Shown: one piece after another, positions 20,495-33,907 of the stretch
Layout: the number at the start of each line of letters is the position of its first letter
How positions within the stretch are numbered: the stretch's first letter is position 1
Assembly (NCBI RefSeq): GCF_027580225.2
Contig: NC_073348.2
Span: 26,740,501 to 26,804,500 of the forward strand
DNA: 64,000 bases
Origin: Misgurnus anguillicaudatus
Taxonomy: Eukaryota > Chordata > Actinopteri > Cypriniformes > Cobitidae
Reading direction: 5' to 3'
Notes under the pieces: generated by a model
Told to the model about the DNA's origin: nothing
Databases searched by the model: none
What the model saw: only the letters and a program-made list of their open reading frames with translations
Made by a program: the position numbers and the translations under genes

Positions 20495-21966
20495 CAGTGT
20501 TGTAGTCGAGTCACCAACTGTCGAGTCCGAGTCGAGTCTCGAGTCCCAGTGTTCGAGTCCGAGTCCAAGTCCGAGTCACCAAAGAAGAGTCCGAGTCGAG
20601 TCCAAGTCGAGTCACCATTACCAGAGTTCGAGTCCGAGTCGAGTCTCAAGTCCCCAGTGTTCGAGTCTGAGTCGAGTCTCAAGTCCTGTATTCGAGTCTG
20701 AGAGTGCCTACATGTCTCCACTTTGGGACCTTCAAAAAACTGATAAAATGTATTAAAAAGGTTCTACATTAAACAAAAATGACACCACTGTCACGATTCC
20801 AAAGAAAGTTTATTTACTGATTTGACATACACTTTGGAACACACTTTGTAACTTTACGAAGTCATCAAAAGCATTTGTGTACTTCCATTGTTGTAAACTT
20901 GTGATTGAGAACTAGCGTAGAAAATTTACAAATTTAATTTGTAATCATGCTGCATTTTGTTTTTTGAGGAAATAAGAACAAACAACTGAGTTGGCATTGA
21001 AGTCTATTAAGAAAACATCCTGAAATGATTTTCTTAAAAAAACAATTTATTTTCCATAGTAGGAGTCATTTTTTGGACCCAACATCAAATAGGAAAATTC
21101 AACTGCAGTAGCCACCGTTCAACCTGAAGAGGGCAGCACTCAGACGTTTTTACACCATATATTGTAGTATTGAAACACTTTATATCCAAACGTACATCAA
21201 AATCAATGAACAGCATTAATAAACCATCATTCTTACAGATCAGTAACTAAATAAACTTGGATTAGGGTTTAGTTACTCTTTTTAAGTTATCAACAGACAA
21301 AAATGATGTAATCTGAACCAGACATACATTAACCCTAGCTTCTTCTCTTTGTTATATATACATTAGTCAGTAATATTTAAAAAAAAAAGCAAACGTTAGG
21401 CAATGGAAAGCATTTTACTTACTTTTCTGTTTGCATACGTGACAGGTGTCTGTTAAAGTTTGAGGTTGTACCAGTCTTTTAACTACAAACACAACAATTA
21501 GCGATGCTTTTTACAGCATTAGAAGCAAAATTCGCGTAGGCGAACTTCACGATCCGGGGCACGTCTTTCTGCATTTTACAAATTTGAACATTTAGCCCGC
21601 GAATCATGCATCATGCATTGCACGAGCGTAAAAGTGAGTGACGTCAGTGAGTGTGTTGTCAAGCAAAGAGAGCGAGAGGTAGCAGTGTCTGTGAAGGGAG
21701 ATCGCGACTGGTCTTGGGCACGAAACAGGAAAAGTGTAACACCTTATATAATTTTTGATAACATATTTAGTCAAAAACAAAGTGATGAATGCTCAAGTCC
21801 GATTGTATATATCCTCGAGTCTGAGTCCAAGTACGAGTCATCAATCCGCGAGTCCAAGTCGAGTCACAAGTCCAGAGAATGGATTCTCGAGTCGGACTCG
21901 AGTCCAAAGAATAGTGACTCGAGTCGGACTCGAGTCCGAGTCCAGGACTCGAGTACTCCATCACTG
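20495..21966. mobile_element. hAT element with subterminal GAGTC arrays
   Basis: Ends CAGTGTTGTAGTCGAGTC and GACTCGAGTACTCCATCACTG, with CCATTAAC directly repeated at 20487-20494 and 21967-21974. Clusters of GAGTCCGAGTC-type pentamer repeats occupy about 20.5-20.7 kb and 21.8-21.96 kb. No intact transposase frame is present. Confidence 0.9.
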
Positions 21967-21974
21967 CCATTAAC

Positions 21975-23531
<1,557 letters not shown>

Positions 23532-24718
23532 CACTCACCTAAAGGATTATTAGGAACACCATACTAATACTGTGTTTGATCCCCTTTCACCTTCAGAACA
23601 TTGATTCAACAAGGTGCTGAAAGCATTCTTTAGAAATGTTGGCCCATATTGATAGGATAGCATCTTGCAGTTGATGTAGATTTGTGGGATGCACATCAAG
23701 GGCACGAAGCTCCTGATCCACCACATCCCAAAGATGCTCTATTGTGTTGAGATCTGGTGAATGCGGGGGCCATTCTAGTGCAGTGAACTCATTGTCATGT
23801 TCAAGAAACCAATTTGAAATGATTCGAGCTTTGTGACATGGTGCATTATCCTATTGGAAGTAGCCATCAGAGGATGGGTACATGGTGGTCATAAAGGGAT
23901 GGACATGGTCAGAAACAATGCTCAGGTAAGATGTGGCATTTAAACGATGCCAAATTGGCACTAAAGGGCCTAAAGTGTGCCAAGAAAACATCCCCCACAC
24001 CATTACACCACCATCACCAGCCTGCACAGTGGTAACAAGGCATGATGGATTCATGTTCTCATTCTGTTTACACCAAATTCTGACTCTACCATCTGAATGT
24101 CTCAACAGAAATCGACATTTTTTCTAGTCTTCAACTGTCCAATTTTGGTGAGCTCGTGCAAATTGTAGCCTCTTTTTCCTATTTATAGTGGAGATGAGTG
24201 GTACCCGGTGGGATCTTCTGTGGTTGTAGTCCATCCGCCTCAAGGTTGTGCGTGTTGTGGCTTCACAAATGCTTTGCTGCATACCTCAGTTGTAACGAGT
24301 GGTTGTTTCAGTCAAAGTTGCTCTTCTATCAGCTTGAATCAGTCGGCCCATTCTCCTCTGACCTCTAGCATCAACAAGGCATTTTTGCCCACAGGACTGC
24401 CGCATACTGGATGTTTTTCCCTTTTCACACAATTCTAAACCCTACTGTAGAAATGGTTGTGCATGAAAATCCCAGTTACTGAGCAGATTGTGAAATACTC
24501 AGACTGCCCGTCTGGCACCAACAACCATGCCACGCTCAAAATTGCTAAAGTCACCTTTCTTTCCCATTGTGACATTCAGTTTGGAGTTCAGGAGATTGTC
24601 TTGACCAGGAGTCAGACCACACCCCTAAATGCACTGAAACAACTGCCATGTGATTGGTTAATTAGATAATTGCATTAATGAGAAATTGAACAAGTGTTAA
24701 TAATCCTTTAGGTGAGTG
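23532..24718 (-). mobile_element. Tc1-like element (decayed), TA target
   Basis: Terminal repeats CACTCACCTAAAGGATTATT and its complement are flanked by TA (23530-23531 and 24719-24720). The minus strand carries a Tc1-type transposase relic: an open piece at 24105-23851 with MVWGMFSWHTLGP, then DNAPCHKA and SPDLNTIEHLW further on. Inactive, see the pseudogene entry. Confidence 0.9.
23590..24600 (-). pseudogene. Tc1-like transposase pseudogene
   Basis: Reads of the DDE Tc1/mariner family are interrupted. Near 24.12 kb a TAG and a short deletion remove the segment that normally holds the first catalytic Asp. Near 23.85 kb a TAG sits where a Gln precedes DNAPCHKA (second Asp). The third block has SPDLNT in place of the usual SPDLNP. 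It cannot make a working enzyme. Confidence 0.8.
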
Positions 24719-26219
24719 TATATGTCCAAACACCTTGTATAAAAGTGGATTTTGCATAATAGGTGCCCTTTAAGTACTATTAACATCTACAATGTCAGAA
24801 AAAAAATGTAACAAAAAGTCCCTATAGCTGTCACGCTGTGGTACCCTTTAATAGTACACCTTAGCACCTAAAGAGTTAATATTAGTATTTTAAAGGTACC
24901 CATTGGTACCAATGTGTAATGGTACATATAGCATTATGACCTTTTTACTTCTGACAGCTAGTGACAATTTTTTGACCAATTTTCCTGTGTATACAAAACA
25001 GCTGAATCTAATCAAAACTGACCTTTACCTAAAAATGATATGTGGTACGTAAGCTAATGCCTATTAAAGAAGTATTAGCTTAAAACAAGGGCAAATTGTA
25101 TTATAAGCAATTGTGAGTCAAGTCTCCTGCACGCTTCACGTCAGGGGCTCAATCTGTATGACAGCTGAGATGTAGAGGACTCCAAATTGGTCACTTAAAA
25201 GGTTTAATTTCAATTAGGGTGTTGGCAGTAGACAGTAAGGCAATTCAGTATGTTCTGGAAAGGAGACGAAGTATATCAGCTCTCAATAGACATGAGCTCA
25301 GAATCGAGGTGCCTTTGATGCGAGCAAGTTTGTAGGACATTCAAAAGTGACACTAATAAACTGCCATGGATTTACAGCTAGCCTGACTGAACAGAAGGAT
25401 CGGTATCATTGTGTAGTATGTAAATCTAAAACCCAGCCATTAAGAGTAAACCTGGAAAACTGTACAGTAAATGTAGTAAATGTTTTTAATAATAAACTGC
25501 TAGCTTTGCTCCATACTTTGTGAGCGTGTATATCCTGTTATAGAAAAATACTTTATTATTAAACACGTCTTGCCTTTAATAGTAAAATAATTTGTGCATA
25601 AAAAAATTGCTGGATGTGCTGTATGAAGCAGATGTGATAACATGAAAAAAGCAAGGTACCTTAATACCTCATGCATAAGATAATTAAAGGAAACCCCATG
25701 GAGTCTCTTTAAAGCATTTTATTACTGTTTCAGAGTGATTTCAATTAGATATTGAGTTATTTATAAGCTAGAACATGGCTCCGGGCTAAAAGCCTATTAT
25801 CCAAGTTCAGTTATAGGCAGCAATTATTTGGCACAGAACAACAACATGTAAAATAGCTTTAGGCGTGTGTTAATCTAGGCAACTTTTTATTTAGTCAGGT
25901 ACACACAGTACTTCAGATTGAATAGGTCTTTGTCATTGTTTGTTATTTGATTAAACTGTAAACAAAAGAATATTATATAACTGTTCTTATACAATTGGAT
26001 ATGATTAGATCATGCAAAACAGGCAGTACTTGTCAGAATGTAGCCAATGTGTTTAAAAGGGAAAATGGAAGAGGGTTTTGTAATCATTATGTCATTATTT
26101 TTGTTTCCAGTGTATATTATACATTATACAGTTTATTAAAAGTTGACTCAATTGGGTCATTCATTGGGTCAATTTCATTCATGTTTGCCCAGGTGAGAAA
26201 CATGCTCTAAAGTACACTT
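24719..26219. other. Intergenic with transposon fragments
   Basis: GGTACC-rich palindromic words at 24.83-24.94 kb resemble fish MITE ends. The rest is AT-rich with nothing recognisable. Confidence 0.4.
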
Positions 26220-26379
26220 GGGTCATTCTGAAAATGGTGGCTTTCCTGTCCCGGCCTCAACCACCAGGAAAAACACTTAAAATTGTCAGATAATGACACA
26301 AAATATATGTTTTATTTTTGTTTTAATTGAAGTGTTTTATTATTAATAAAAAATATGTAAGACAGTTATATTGCAAACC

Positions 26380-26452
<73 letters not shown>
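26380..26452. repeat. (TA)n microsatellite
   Basis: About 70 bp of TA dinucleotides within the 26.2-28.3 kb element. Confidence 0.95.
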
Positions 26453-26454
<2 letters not shown>

Positions 26455-26965
26455 AGAACACGATCAGTACCATGAAATTGGCTTGTCCCTCGGGTCAGAA
26501 GTCGTGGTTTAGTGACGTATTTTGAGTTAAAAAATATATTATTCTTTAAATGTCATAATACAAGGGGAAGTAGTACATTTAGGGGACTACTTAAAAAACT
26601 AAAATATCAACTAAATATTATAAATAATTTACAGGGAATACCTGTCTCTCAATTTCATGTCACTAGTGTTACAATTTATAAAAACCACTTTGAAAAAAAT
26701 CAACATCCTTGCCAACTTCTTCTTGGGTCAAAGGTTTATTGTAGGCGTGGCTGTTTTGAAAAGCACATGGACATGTGAGTGTGCACTCTCTCCTCATCTT
26801 TTAGCAATTTGATAAATAATTTGATAATTTCATGCGAGGACTTAAGATGTGTCACTGGTCTTACTACAGTTTATAGTAATTGTTTTAATATAATTTTTCA
26901 AATTGCATGATTAAGTGATTTATTTACAATTTAAGAAGTGTGCTTTGAGCTACTCTGGCCGCAAT

Positions 26966-27551
26966 CTTAGGGGCTGTCCACACGGAGACGCGTACCACTG
27001 TATACGTATAAATTTGTTATCGTATTGGCGTTTCATCCACACGGATCCGGCGTTTTGGGAGACTGAATCCTCTATTTTTTTAAACCGGGTCCTAAAGTGG
27101 ATAAATCTGAAACCGACACCCTTGCAGTTTCGTCTGTACAGCCAATCCGTATATTTTGTGAAGCGAAAACGTCATCACATCACGTGTCGGAAGCGTCACA
27201 CGTAACAGCAACAACAATAACGGCGGACTACGTGATCGTGTTCGTGCTACAGAAGCTACTAAAGCCTACTAGCTTTATTACAGCAAAATCTATTACTTCT
27301 ATGCAATTGTGGTGACCAACAAGCGATAATGGACAACACCATACGTTGGTTATGCGCATGCTCAAAGTCGTCTTCTCCGTGTATAGTGTATATCTGTGGC
27401 AGAATTACAGCGCCCCATACTGGTCCGGCATATATACTACACCGCTTTCAGTCGGTTTCAGTGGTTTCGTGTTTATGGATTCTTTTTTTAGAGCAAGGGG
27501 AAAAAATGATCGGATAGGGAATGCACCGGCTTCGTGTGGACATAGCCTTAG
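26966..27551. mobile_element. Nested MITE with CTAAGGCTATGTCCACACG-type ends
   Basis: The left end CTTAGGGGCTGTCCACACGG matches the complement of the right end, CGTGTGGACATAGCCTTAG. CpG-rich interior with short open frames only. The target duplication is ambiguous because CTTAG is present at both ends. Confidence 0.7.
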
Positions 27552-28347
27552 ATATGCCATTGTGTCTGGAGATTTGTCACTGGTGTTATCGTCACTGGTG
27601 TTACTGTTGCTGCCGGTAACACCAGTGACATGACGATATCACCAGTGACAATCAATTACACCACTAACTTCTTATCAACATAAGGTTCAATAAAAGCCTC
27701 AAAAATTATGTTAATAAAGACTTGTTAGCATTTCATAACTGTTTTAATATTGTAAACAAATAATATTGCTTTCCTTTTGTCATTGGTTTCACTTTGCGTC
27801 ACTGGTGTTACCACATGACATATTGGTTTTCTGGCATCAGAGTTGCCCAGTTTCATAGAATATGGTTTTTGTATCTACCTAACTGTTGCTGCATTCATTA
27901 GTAAGCATTTTAAGGATGTCATCATTCAATTTTGATCACTCAACCTCAATTATTTCTAATGTTACAACAAAAAACACAATGGTAGAAATAGAAAAAGGTC
28001 ACACAAAAGAACTTTACGCATGCTTGTTTAAAGTAAATTATTACTAATCAAGATATTACATTAACTTTTTCTGTCTTTGATTATGTATGCAAATTAAATA
28101 GTCAAAATACATTCTGGGAAGCCTGAATTGTCATCTAAAATATAGGTAACACCAGTGACAAAAAAGCAGCACAAGCATTTTTTAATGTAATGTAGTAAAA
28201 ATATAAAAATACATTAAGCTGTCATTTACGTTGATTTATAATGTTAAGAGGTTAACTATTATCTGACTATAAATTTTGGTATAAAAAAAGAATTACATTT
28301 TTAAAAAGTTGTCTGTTCGAAAAGCCACCATTTTCATAGAATGACCC

Positions 28348-29882
28348 ACATAGTACAAAGTACTATTTTCACACATACAAAATTTGTCTTTAGTACTTTA
28401 TCAGAACATCTAAGTGTAGTCTACTCAAGTCCATTTACAATAGTTCAATACACTAAAAATCTATTTAAGTGAAGTGATTATTTTAGTGTACCTTCTCAAG
28501 TGCATTGAAGTACTTCTGAAGTAGAACAGATCGTTTTACCTTTTTGACCCGATGTAATATCAACACCAGCTTTATCTAAAAATGAAAAGAGTGAGAAAAT
28601 TTGGCACAGCTGTGTGGAATTGGAAAGTGCAGTGTACCCTTGAAACATGCCTCTGTTATTTGTACATTTTTTAGACATATTATGAAAATCTGACTTGACT
28701 GAAGTGCTATAATTGGGTCCCCAGTGCTTCTATCAACATAGAAAATGTGAAAAAGATCAACCCAGTAACTTGGTTTTGGTAAACCATTCTCTGCAAGTAA
28801 TTGGGCTCCCCTTGTGATGTCAGAAGGGGATAATAACGCCCCTTACTCTGCACTATTCAACCATGACACTGCCATTTAGTGCAGAGCTCATTTGCATTTT
28901 AAGGACACATTTTTGCTCACACCTACAAAGTGCCAATTTTAACATGCCATAATAAATTATCTATACACTCTCAGAAATAAAGGTACAAAAGTTGTCACTG
29001 GGACAGTACCCTTGTTTGTAACAATGAACAATTGTAAAAAGCACTATATAAACAAATTTGAATTGAACAATCAATGCCATCTGTTCCAAAGAGTTTGAAA
29101 GTAAACATGCGCGCATGTGTGTTTGTCTGGAAGCAAATGTTTTGTGTGGAGATGTGGTCTGGTTTGTGTGTCTAATCTGGATATTATTCAGCAGACTGTG
29201 TGGGTATAATCACTCCTCTCTCTCGTGTGTCAGGAAATAATCCAGCAAAGCCCATCACTACCCGTGTCTGTCAGACTGCTGTTTTCTTGAATTCGTTTTT
29301 AAAGTCAAAGAAACTGATTCAGCGGCTGCATCTCCTTTAACGTTGAATCAGTATTAATTCAAAGGGATTATGATTAGCTCCATTTCAGTTCAAACGATCC
29401 TCAATGCAGTCAGGGCTGCACGTTTAATTCGGTGGACGCAGACTGCAAGATGGTAGTTTGACCTCGTTGATCCACTTCTGTTTTATCTTCCGGCTTAATG
29501 ATCCATCAGACTTGTGTGGTGGAATGTGACCGGCGTAGTAGTGGGATGAAATTAAGTGTCATCACTAAAGTGACAATGGAAAATAGTGGCCTACTTTCTT
29601 TTTCAAGAAAGTGAAAACTTTTAATATAAATGTCCCACAATCAGTGGGAGCTGGTGACTTCTCTTCAGAGGGACGCAAATTTAAAATATGTGTTCGGAGT
29701 GTTATGTGTGTTGCTCGGCATTTCAAAATGTGTTTGTTGCGTCATGTGAACCATGTGCATCATGCGTCTTGTCAAAATAAGGGCCTGCTGCACACGCGTC
29801 AAAACCGTTTATGATAAAAGAGACGCTCACGTTCACAAAACACACGCAAGACACTCCCTTAATAGTAAACTCTGATTACATG
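28348..29882. other. Intergenic; SINE/L2-type tail fragment
   Basis: At about 29.03-29.07 kb, AAGCACTATATAAACAAATTTGAATTGAA resembles the 3' tail of fish LINE/SINE elements (key core CTATATAAACAAATTTGAA). CTCTCAGAAATAAAGGTAC near 28.97 kb is another common fish repeat end. No gene seen. Confidence 0.5.
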
Positions 29883-31853
29883 TAGGGATGGGTATTGTTT
29901 GGGTTTTTTTCGATACCGGTGCCAAATCGATAGTTTTAAAACGGTTCCGGTGCCTAAACTGTGCCTAAAGTGGTACTTTGAAAAAAAGAGTCACAGAAAG
30001 ATGGTTGATGAAAGTACAGCATAAAACACTATGAAAATTCTTCTCTGTTTGTCATTTGTTTATTAATGATTTGCCTAAAGCACCATCATCTTTTAAGACC
30101 TGCATTCTTGATTTCTTTTTTATGAAAATCTTCTTAACAGTCCACTTTGAGCTCAGAAAAATGTTCTATGATTGGTTGTTAATAATCTGTTCAATGATTG
30201 GTTAAAGCCTACGCGGCTGCCGCTCACAAAAAGATCAAGGGCGAGTTCTATTTGAAAGTGATCCTCCCTACAGTATGTCCTATTCCCTTCGAAGATCAGA
30301 TCTCTTGAACTCTTGAGAAAGTTGCGCAATTGTGTGTCTCATAGTGTGGCTAATTAAACACACTTTGCAAATAGAGCAATAAAATACAGCGTCTTTTCCT
30401 CTTTATTTGGATCGACTGTTCATGCGAAGTCCTCTTCGTGAAGTGCCCTTCAATGGCGCAAAACGGCATTTGGAATTCACCCAAAATATTTTCTTATCGG
30501 CTTGTAAAACCATTCACGTTTTGACGCTTTCTGCTTGTCTCCGATGAACTTGACACTCGTGACTGCCGCCGGCCATCTCAGGCCAATATCAGCCGAAGTA
30601 CTAATAAAAACATTAGTGAGGTAATACGTTTTAGCAAATTCTCTGAAGGAATGTTACCATATAAAATATAAAATAGAAGAACAATGTCGCACACCTGTTA
30701 GTTCCGGTTAGGTGCGTTGGATGAAGAGACAATGAAGTCCACCAAACATTTATAAAAAAAAAGGGAATATCCCGCACACTATTAACTTTCAAAATTATGC
30801 TTTTTGCAAGTTAATAGTGTGCGGGATATTCCCTTTTTTTATAAACCATAAAATATAAAATAAGCTGCCGTCATATCAATTGCGGCATTCACGCGCTCCT
30901 CTGAGGATCTCATTTTCCAAATTGTTCTTTTAAGTCAGAATATAAAAATAACCTGGACATATATTCTTACAAAATTTGTTCGATTTGTATTATTAGGGAT
31001 GTGCAGATGAGGATTTTTTCACATTTTAAACTTATTAAACACAGCGCATATTTTAAATGAAAATATATTTGGCAAAGAAGTTTAAAAGTTGGCTATTTAA
31101 TATTTAACATTAGATTATTTAATATTTCCATTTATTAATAAAATTAATTTTTAAAATGTTTGTTCATTATTACTCTTAACGAAAAACTCAACTCCAATAA
31201 AATAGTAGCTCCAATGACAAACTTGCTTATATTGCTTGTTTATTAATAAAACGAATTCGACGGATGGTATCTGCGTTAAAACACAAATAAATGAAAGATT
31301 TAATTGACATAATTTTCATTACTATGAATGCTTATTTGTTCATTATTATTTTTTTATTAAAACAGAACAACAATAAAAATGTAAAATGACTCGCTTAACG
31401 TTTAACAAAAACGAATAGACGGTAAACATTTTACCCGCCCTATAACATAAATAAATCTTAAGATCCTTAGATTTTTCAAAACGAATGATTGGTTTCCGTT
31501 TTTTAATATAAAACTACAATAATGTAAAATATGAACAAACTCACCTAAGTTAAGCGAAGAAATCAAACTTGAATCCTCTGTATTATCAAATCTTTCCGAC
31601 TTTCACATTCACGTGAATTTTGTGAGGAAATTATTTACACCATATGAGTGCAGTATAATTTAACTAGCGATTGTGCTGTGCTTGTGTGATTATGCTTTTT
31701 GCGCTACTGAGAGCAAAATACTTCAGTCAACCGTTCATGCATTAAGAGGCACCGAAATGAGGCACCGAAATCTGTGTTCTGATTCGGTCCGGTAGGTACC
31801 GCCCATATAGGCTTCGGTGCCATAAGGGCACCGCATTTCGGTACCCAACCCTA
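29883..31853. mobile_element. hAT element with 8-bp target duplication ATTACATG
   Basis: Ends TAGGGATGGGTATTG and GGTACCCAACCCTA, with ATTACATG repeated exactly at 29875-29882 and 31854-31861. The near-end sequence is rich in CGGTACC/GGTGCC words. The 1,971-bp body has no intact transposase. It contains the palindrome listed next. Confidence 0.9.
30752..30842. repeat. Snap-back palindrome, about 35-bp arms
   Basis: AAGGGAATATCCCGCACACT followed by ATTAACTT is mirrored exactly by AAGTTAAT followed by AGTGTGCGGGATATTCCCTT, with a 19-bp spacer and matching A/T runs outside. The copy looks like a templated inversion or a single-strand snap-back event inside the hAT element. Confidence 0.85.
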
Positions 31854-32122
31854 ATTACATGTGAGAGATTATGCGAGTATCTGTCAAACGCGAGCGTCAT
31901 TTTTATCATAAACCCTTTAGACGCGTCTGCAGCAGACTCGTATTTTGACATCACACGTGATGCACATAAAAAACATTTATACAGGTTTGTAACAACATGA
32001 GAGTAAGAAAATTATTAAAGATTTTTTTTCGGGTGAACTATCCCTTTAAGCAATTACTAATACATTTTTAAAAATTTTTTTACAAATGCACAATTTTATG
32101 GCATTACTAACAATATAAATAG

Positions 32123-32462
32123 TAGGGCTGCATAGCGATTAATCGCGATTAATTGTTTGCAGAATTAAAGTTTGTGTTAACATAATTTATGTGTGCGTGC
32201 ACTGTGTATAATAATTCTGTATATATAAATACACACACGTATTTATTTAAGAAATATTTACATGTACATACATTTGTATATTTAAATACAATTTATATTA
32301 TATTTAAATATTTAATCTATAAATAATTTTTTCTTAAAATTATACATGCATGTGTGTGTATTTATATGTACATAATTAGTATACACCGTACACAAACATA
32401 TATATGAACAAAAACTTTTATTCTGCAAAATATTAATCACGATTAATCATTATGCAGCCCTA
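32123..32462. mobile_element. hAT MITE with GATTAATCGCGATTAAT ends
   Basis: Ends TAGGGCTGCATAGCGATTAA and GATTAATCATTATGCAGCCCTA. Flanking 8-mers ATAAATAG (32115-32122) and AAAAATAG (32463-32470) match at 7 of 8 bases. The body is a T/A-rich run of TATATAAATACACA-type repeats. Confidence 0.8.
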
Positions 32463-32544
32463 AAAAATAGATTAAAATATATAACCCATTAATTTAGTAA
32501 AGCTTTACCCATCCTCCTCCAAAGTATCTGACACACTTTATCTA

Positions 32545-33905
32545 CAGTTGAAAGAAAAAGTACCTGTATGTGAACCCTTTGGGCTTACTTGGATTTCTTC
32601 ATAAATTGCAAAATGTGTTCTGATCTTCATCTAAGTCACAACAATAGAGAAACACAGTCTTCTTAAACTAATACCGCACAAACATTATACATTTTCATGT
32701 TTTTATTGAACACAACATGTAAACATTCATAGTGCAGGGTGGAAAAAGTATGTGAAACCCTAGGCTAATGACTTCTCCAAGAGCTATTTGTAGCCAGGAG
32801 TCAACCAACCTGGGGTCCAATCAATGAGATGAGATTGGATGTGTTGATTAAAGCTACTCTGTCCAATAAAAAAACACACACCAGTTTTGAGTTTGCTGTT
32901 CTGAAGAAGCATTGTCTGATGTGAACCATGCCTCGCACAAAAGAGCTCTCAGAAGACCTACGATCAAGAATTGTTGACTTACATAAACCTGGAAAGGGCT
33001 ACAAAAGTATATCTAAAAGCCTTGAGGTCCATGTGTCCATGGTAAGACAGATTGTCTATAAATGGAGAAAGTTCAGCACTGTTGCTACACTCCCTAGGCG
33101 TGGTCGTCCTGTAAAGATGACTGCAAGAGCACAGCGCAGAATGCTCAATGAGGTGAAGAAGAATCCTAGAGTGTCAGCTAAAGACTTACAGAAATCTCTG
33201 GCACATGTTAACATTTTTGTTGACAAATCTAAAATAAGGAAAACATTAAACAAGAATGGACTTCATGGGAGGACACCACGGAGGAAGCCACTGCTGTCCA
33301 AAAAAAACATTGCAGCACGTTTGCAAAGTTTGCAAAAGAGCTCCTGGATGTTCCACAGCACTACTGGCACAACGCTATGTGTGAGTAACAAAAGATGCAA
33401 CCCAAAGCATAGAAGTAAATCAACAACAGAATGGTTTCAACAGAAGAAAATACGCCTTCTGGAGTGGCCCAGTCAGAGTCCTGACCTCAACCCGATTGAG
33501 ATGCTGTGGCATGACCTCAAGACAGCGATTCACACCAGACATCCCAAGAATATTGCTGAACTGAAACACTTTTGCAAAAAGGAATGGTCCAAAATTTCTC
33601 CTGACCGTTGTGCAGGTCTGATCTGCAACTATAGGAAACATTTGGTTGAGGTTATTGCTGCCAAAGGAGGGTCAACCAGTTATTAAACCCAAATGTTCAC
33701 ATACTTTTTCCACCCTGCACTATGAATGTTTACATGTTGTGTTCAATAAAAACATGAAAACGTATAATGCTTGTGCGGTATTAGTTTAAGCAGACTGTGT
33801 TTCTCTATTGTTGTGACTTAGATGAAGATCAGAACACATTTAAAGACCAATTTATGAAGAAATCCAAGTAAGTCCAAAGGGTTCACATACTTTTTCTTTC
33901 AACTG
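32545..33905 (+). mobile_element. Tc1-like element with about 200-bp terminal repeats
   Basis: Starts CAGTTGAAAGAAAAAGTA after TA (32543-32544) and ends with the complement before TA (33906-33907). Inverted repeats extend about 200 bp inward on both sides, through the TGTTCTGATCTTCATCTAAG region. The high arm similarity suggests relatively recent movement, helped in trans. Confidence 0.9.
32928..33686 (+). pseudogene. Tc1-like transposase, internally deleted (252 aa)
   Basis: A DDE transposase of the Tc1 group. The N-terminal paired-type helix-turn-helix is intact ([40 protein letters not shown]). The family is usually about 340 residues; here about 90 are missing. After AARLQ the frame shifts, and the segment with the first catalytic Asp is gone. 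The second Asp position reads RCNPKH instead of DNDPKH. Only the third acidic residue in SPDLNPIE remains. It may still bind the terminal repeats but cannot catalyse transposition. Confidence 0.9.
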
Positions 33906-33907
33906 TA

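Larger units (their letters stand above)
26220..28347. mobile_element. 2.1-kb inverted-repeat element with internal GTCACTGGTGTTAC motifs
   Basis: The left end GGGTCATTCTGAAAATGGTGG is mirrored by CCACCATTTTCATAGAATGACCC at the right. The interior carries repeated 14-mers GTCACTGGTGTTAC and the complement near 27.57, 27.59, 27.62, 27.80 and 28.15 kb, with weaker versions near 26.66 and 26.86 kb. A second inverted-repeat element and a (TA)n tract sit inside. No clear target duplication and no recognisable transposase, so the superfamily is unassigned. Confidence 0.65.
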
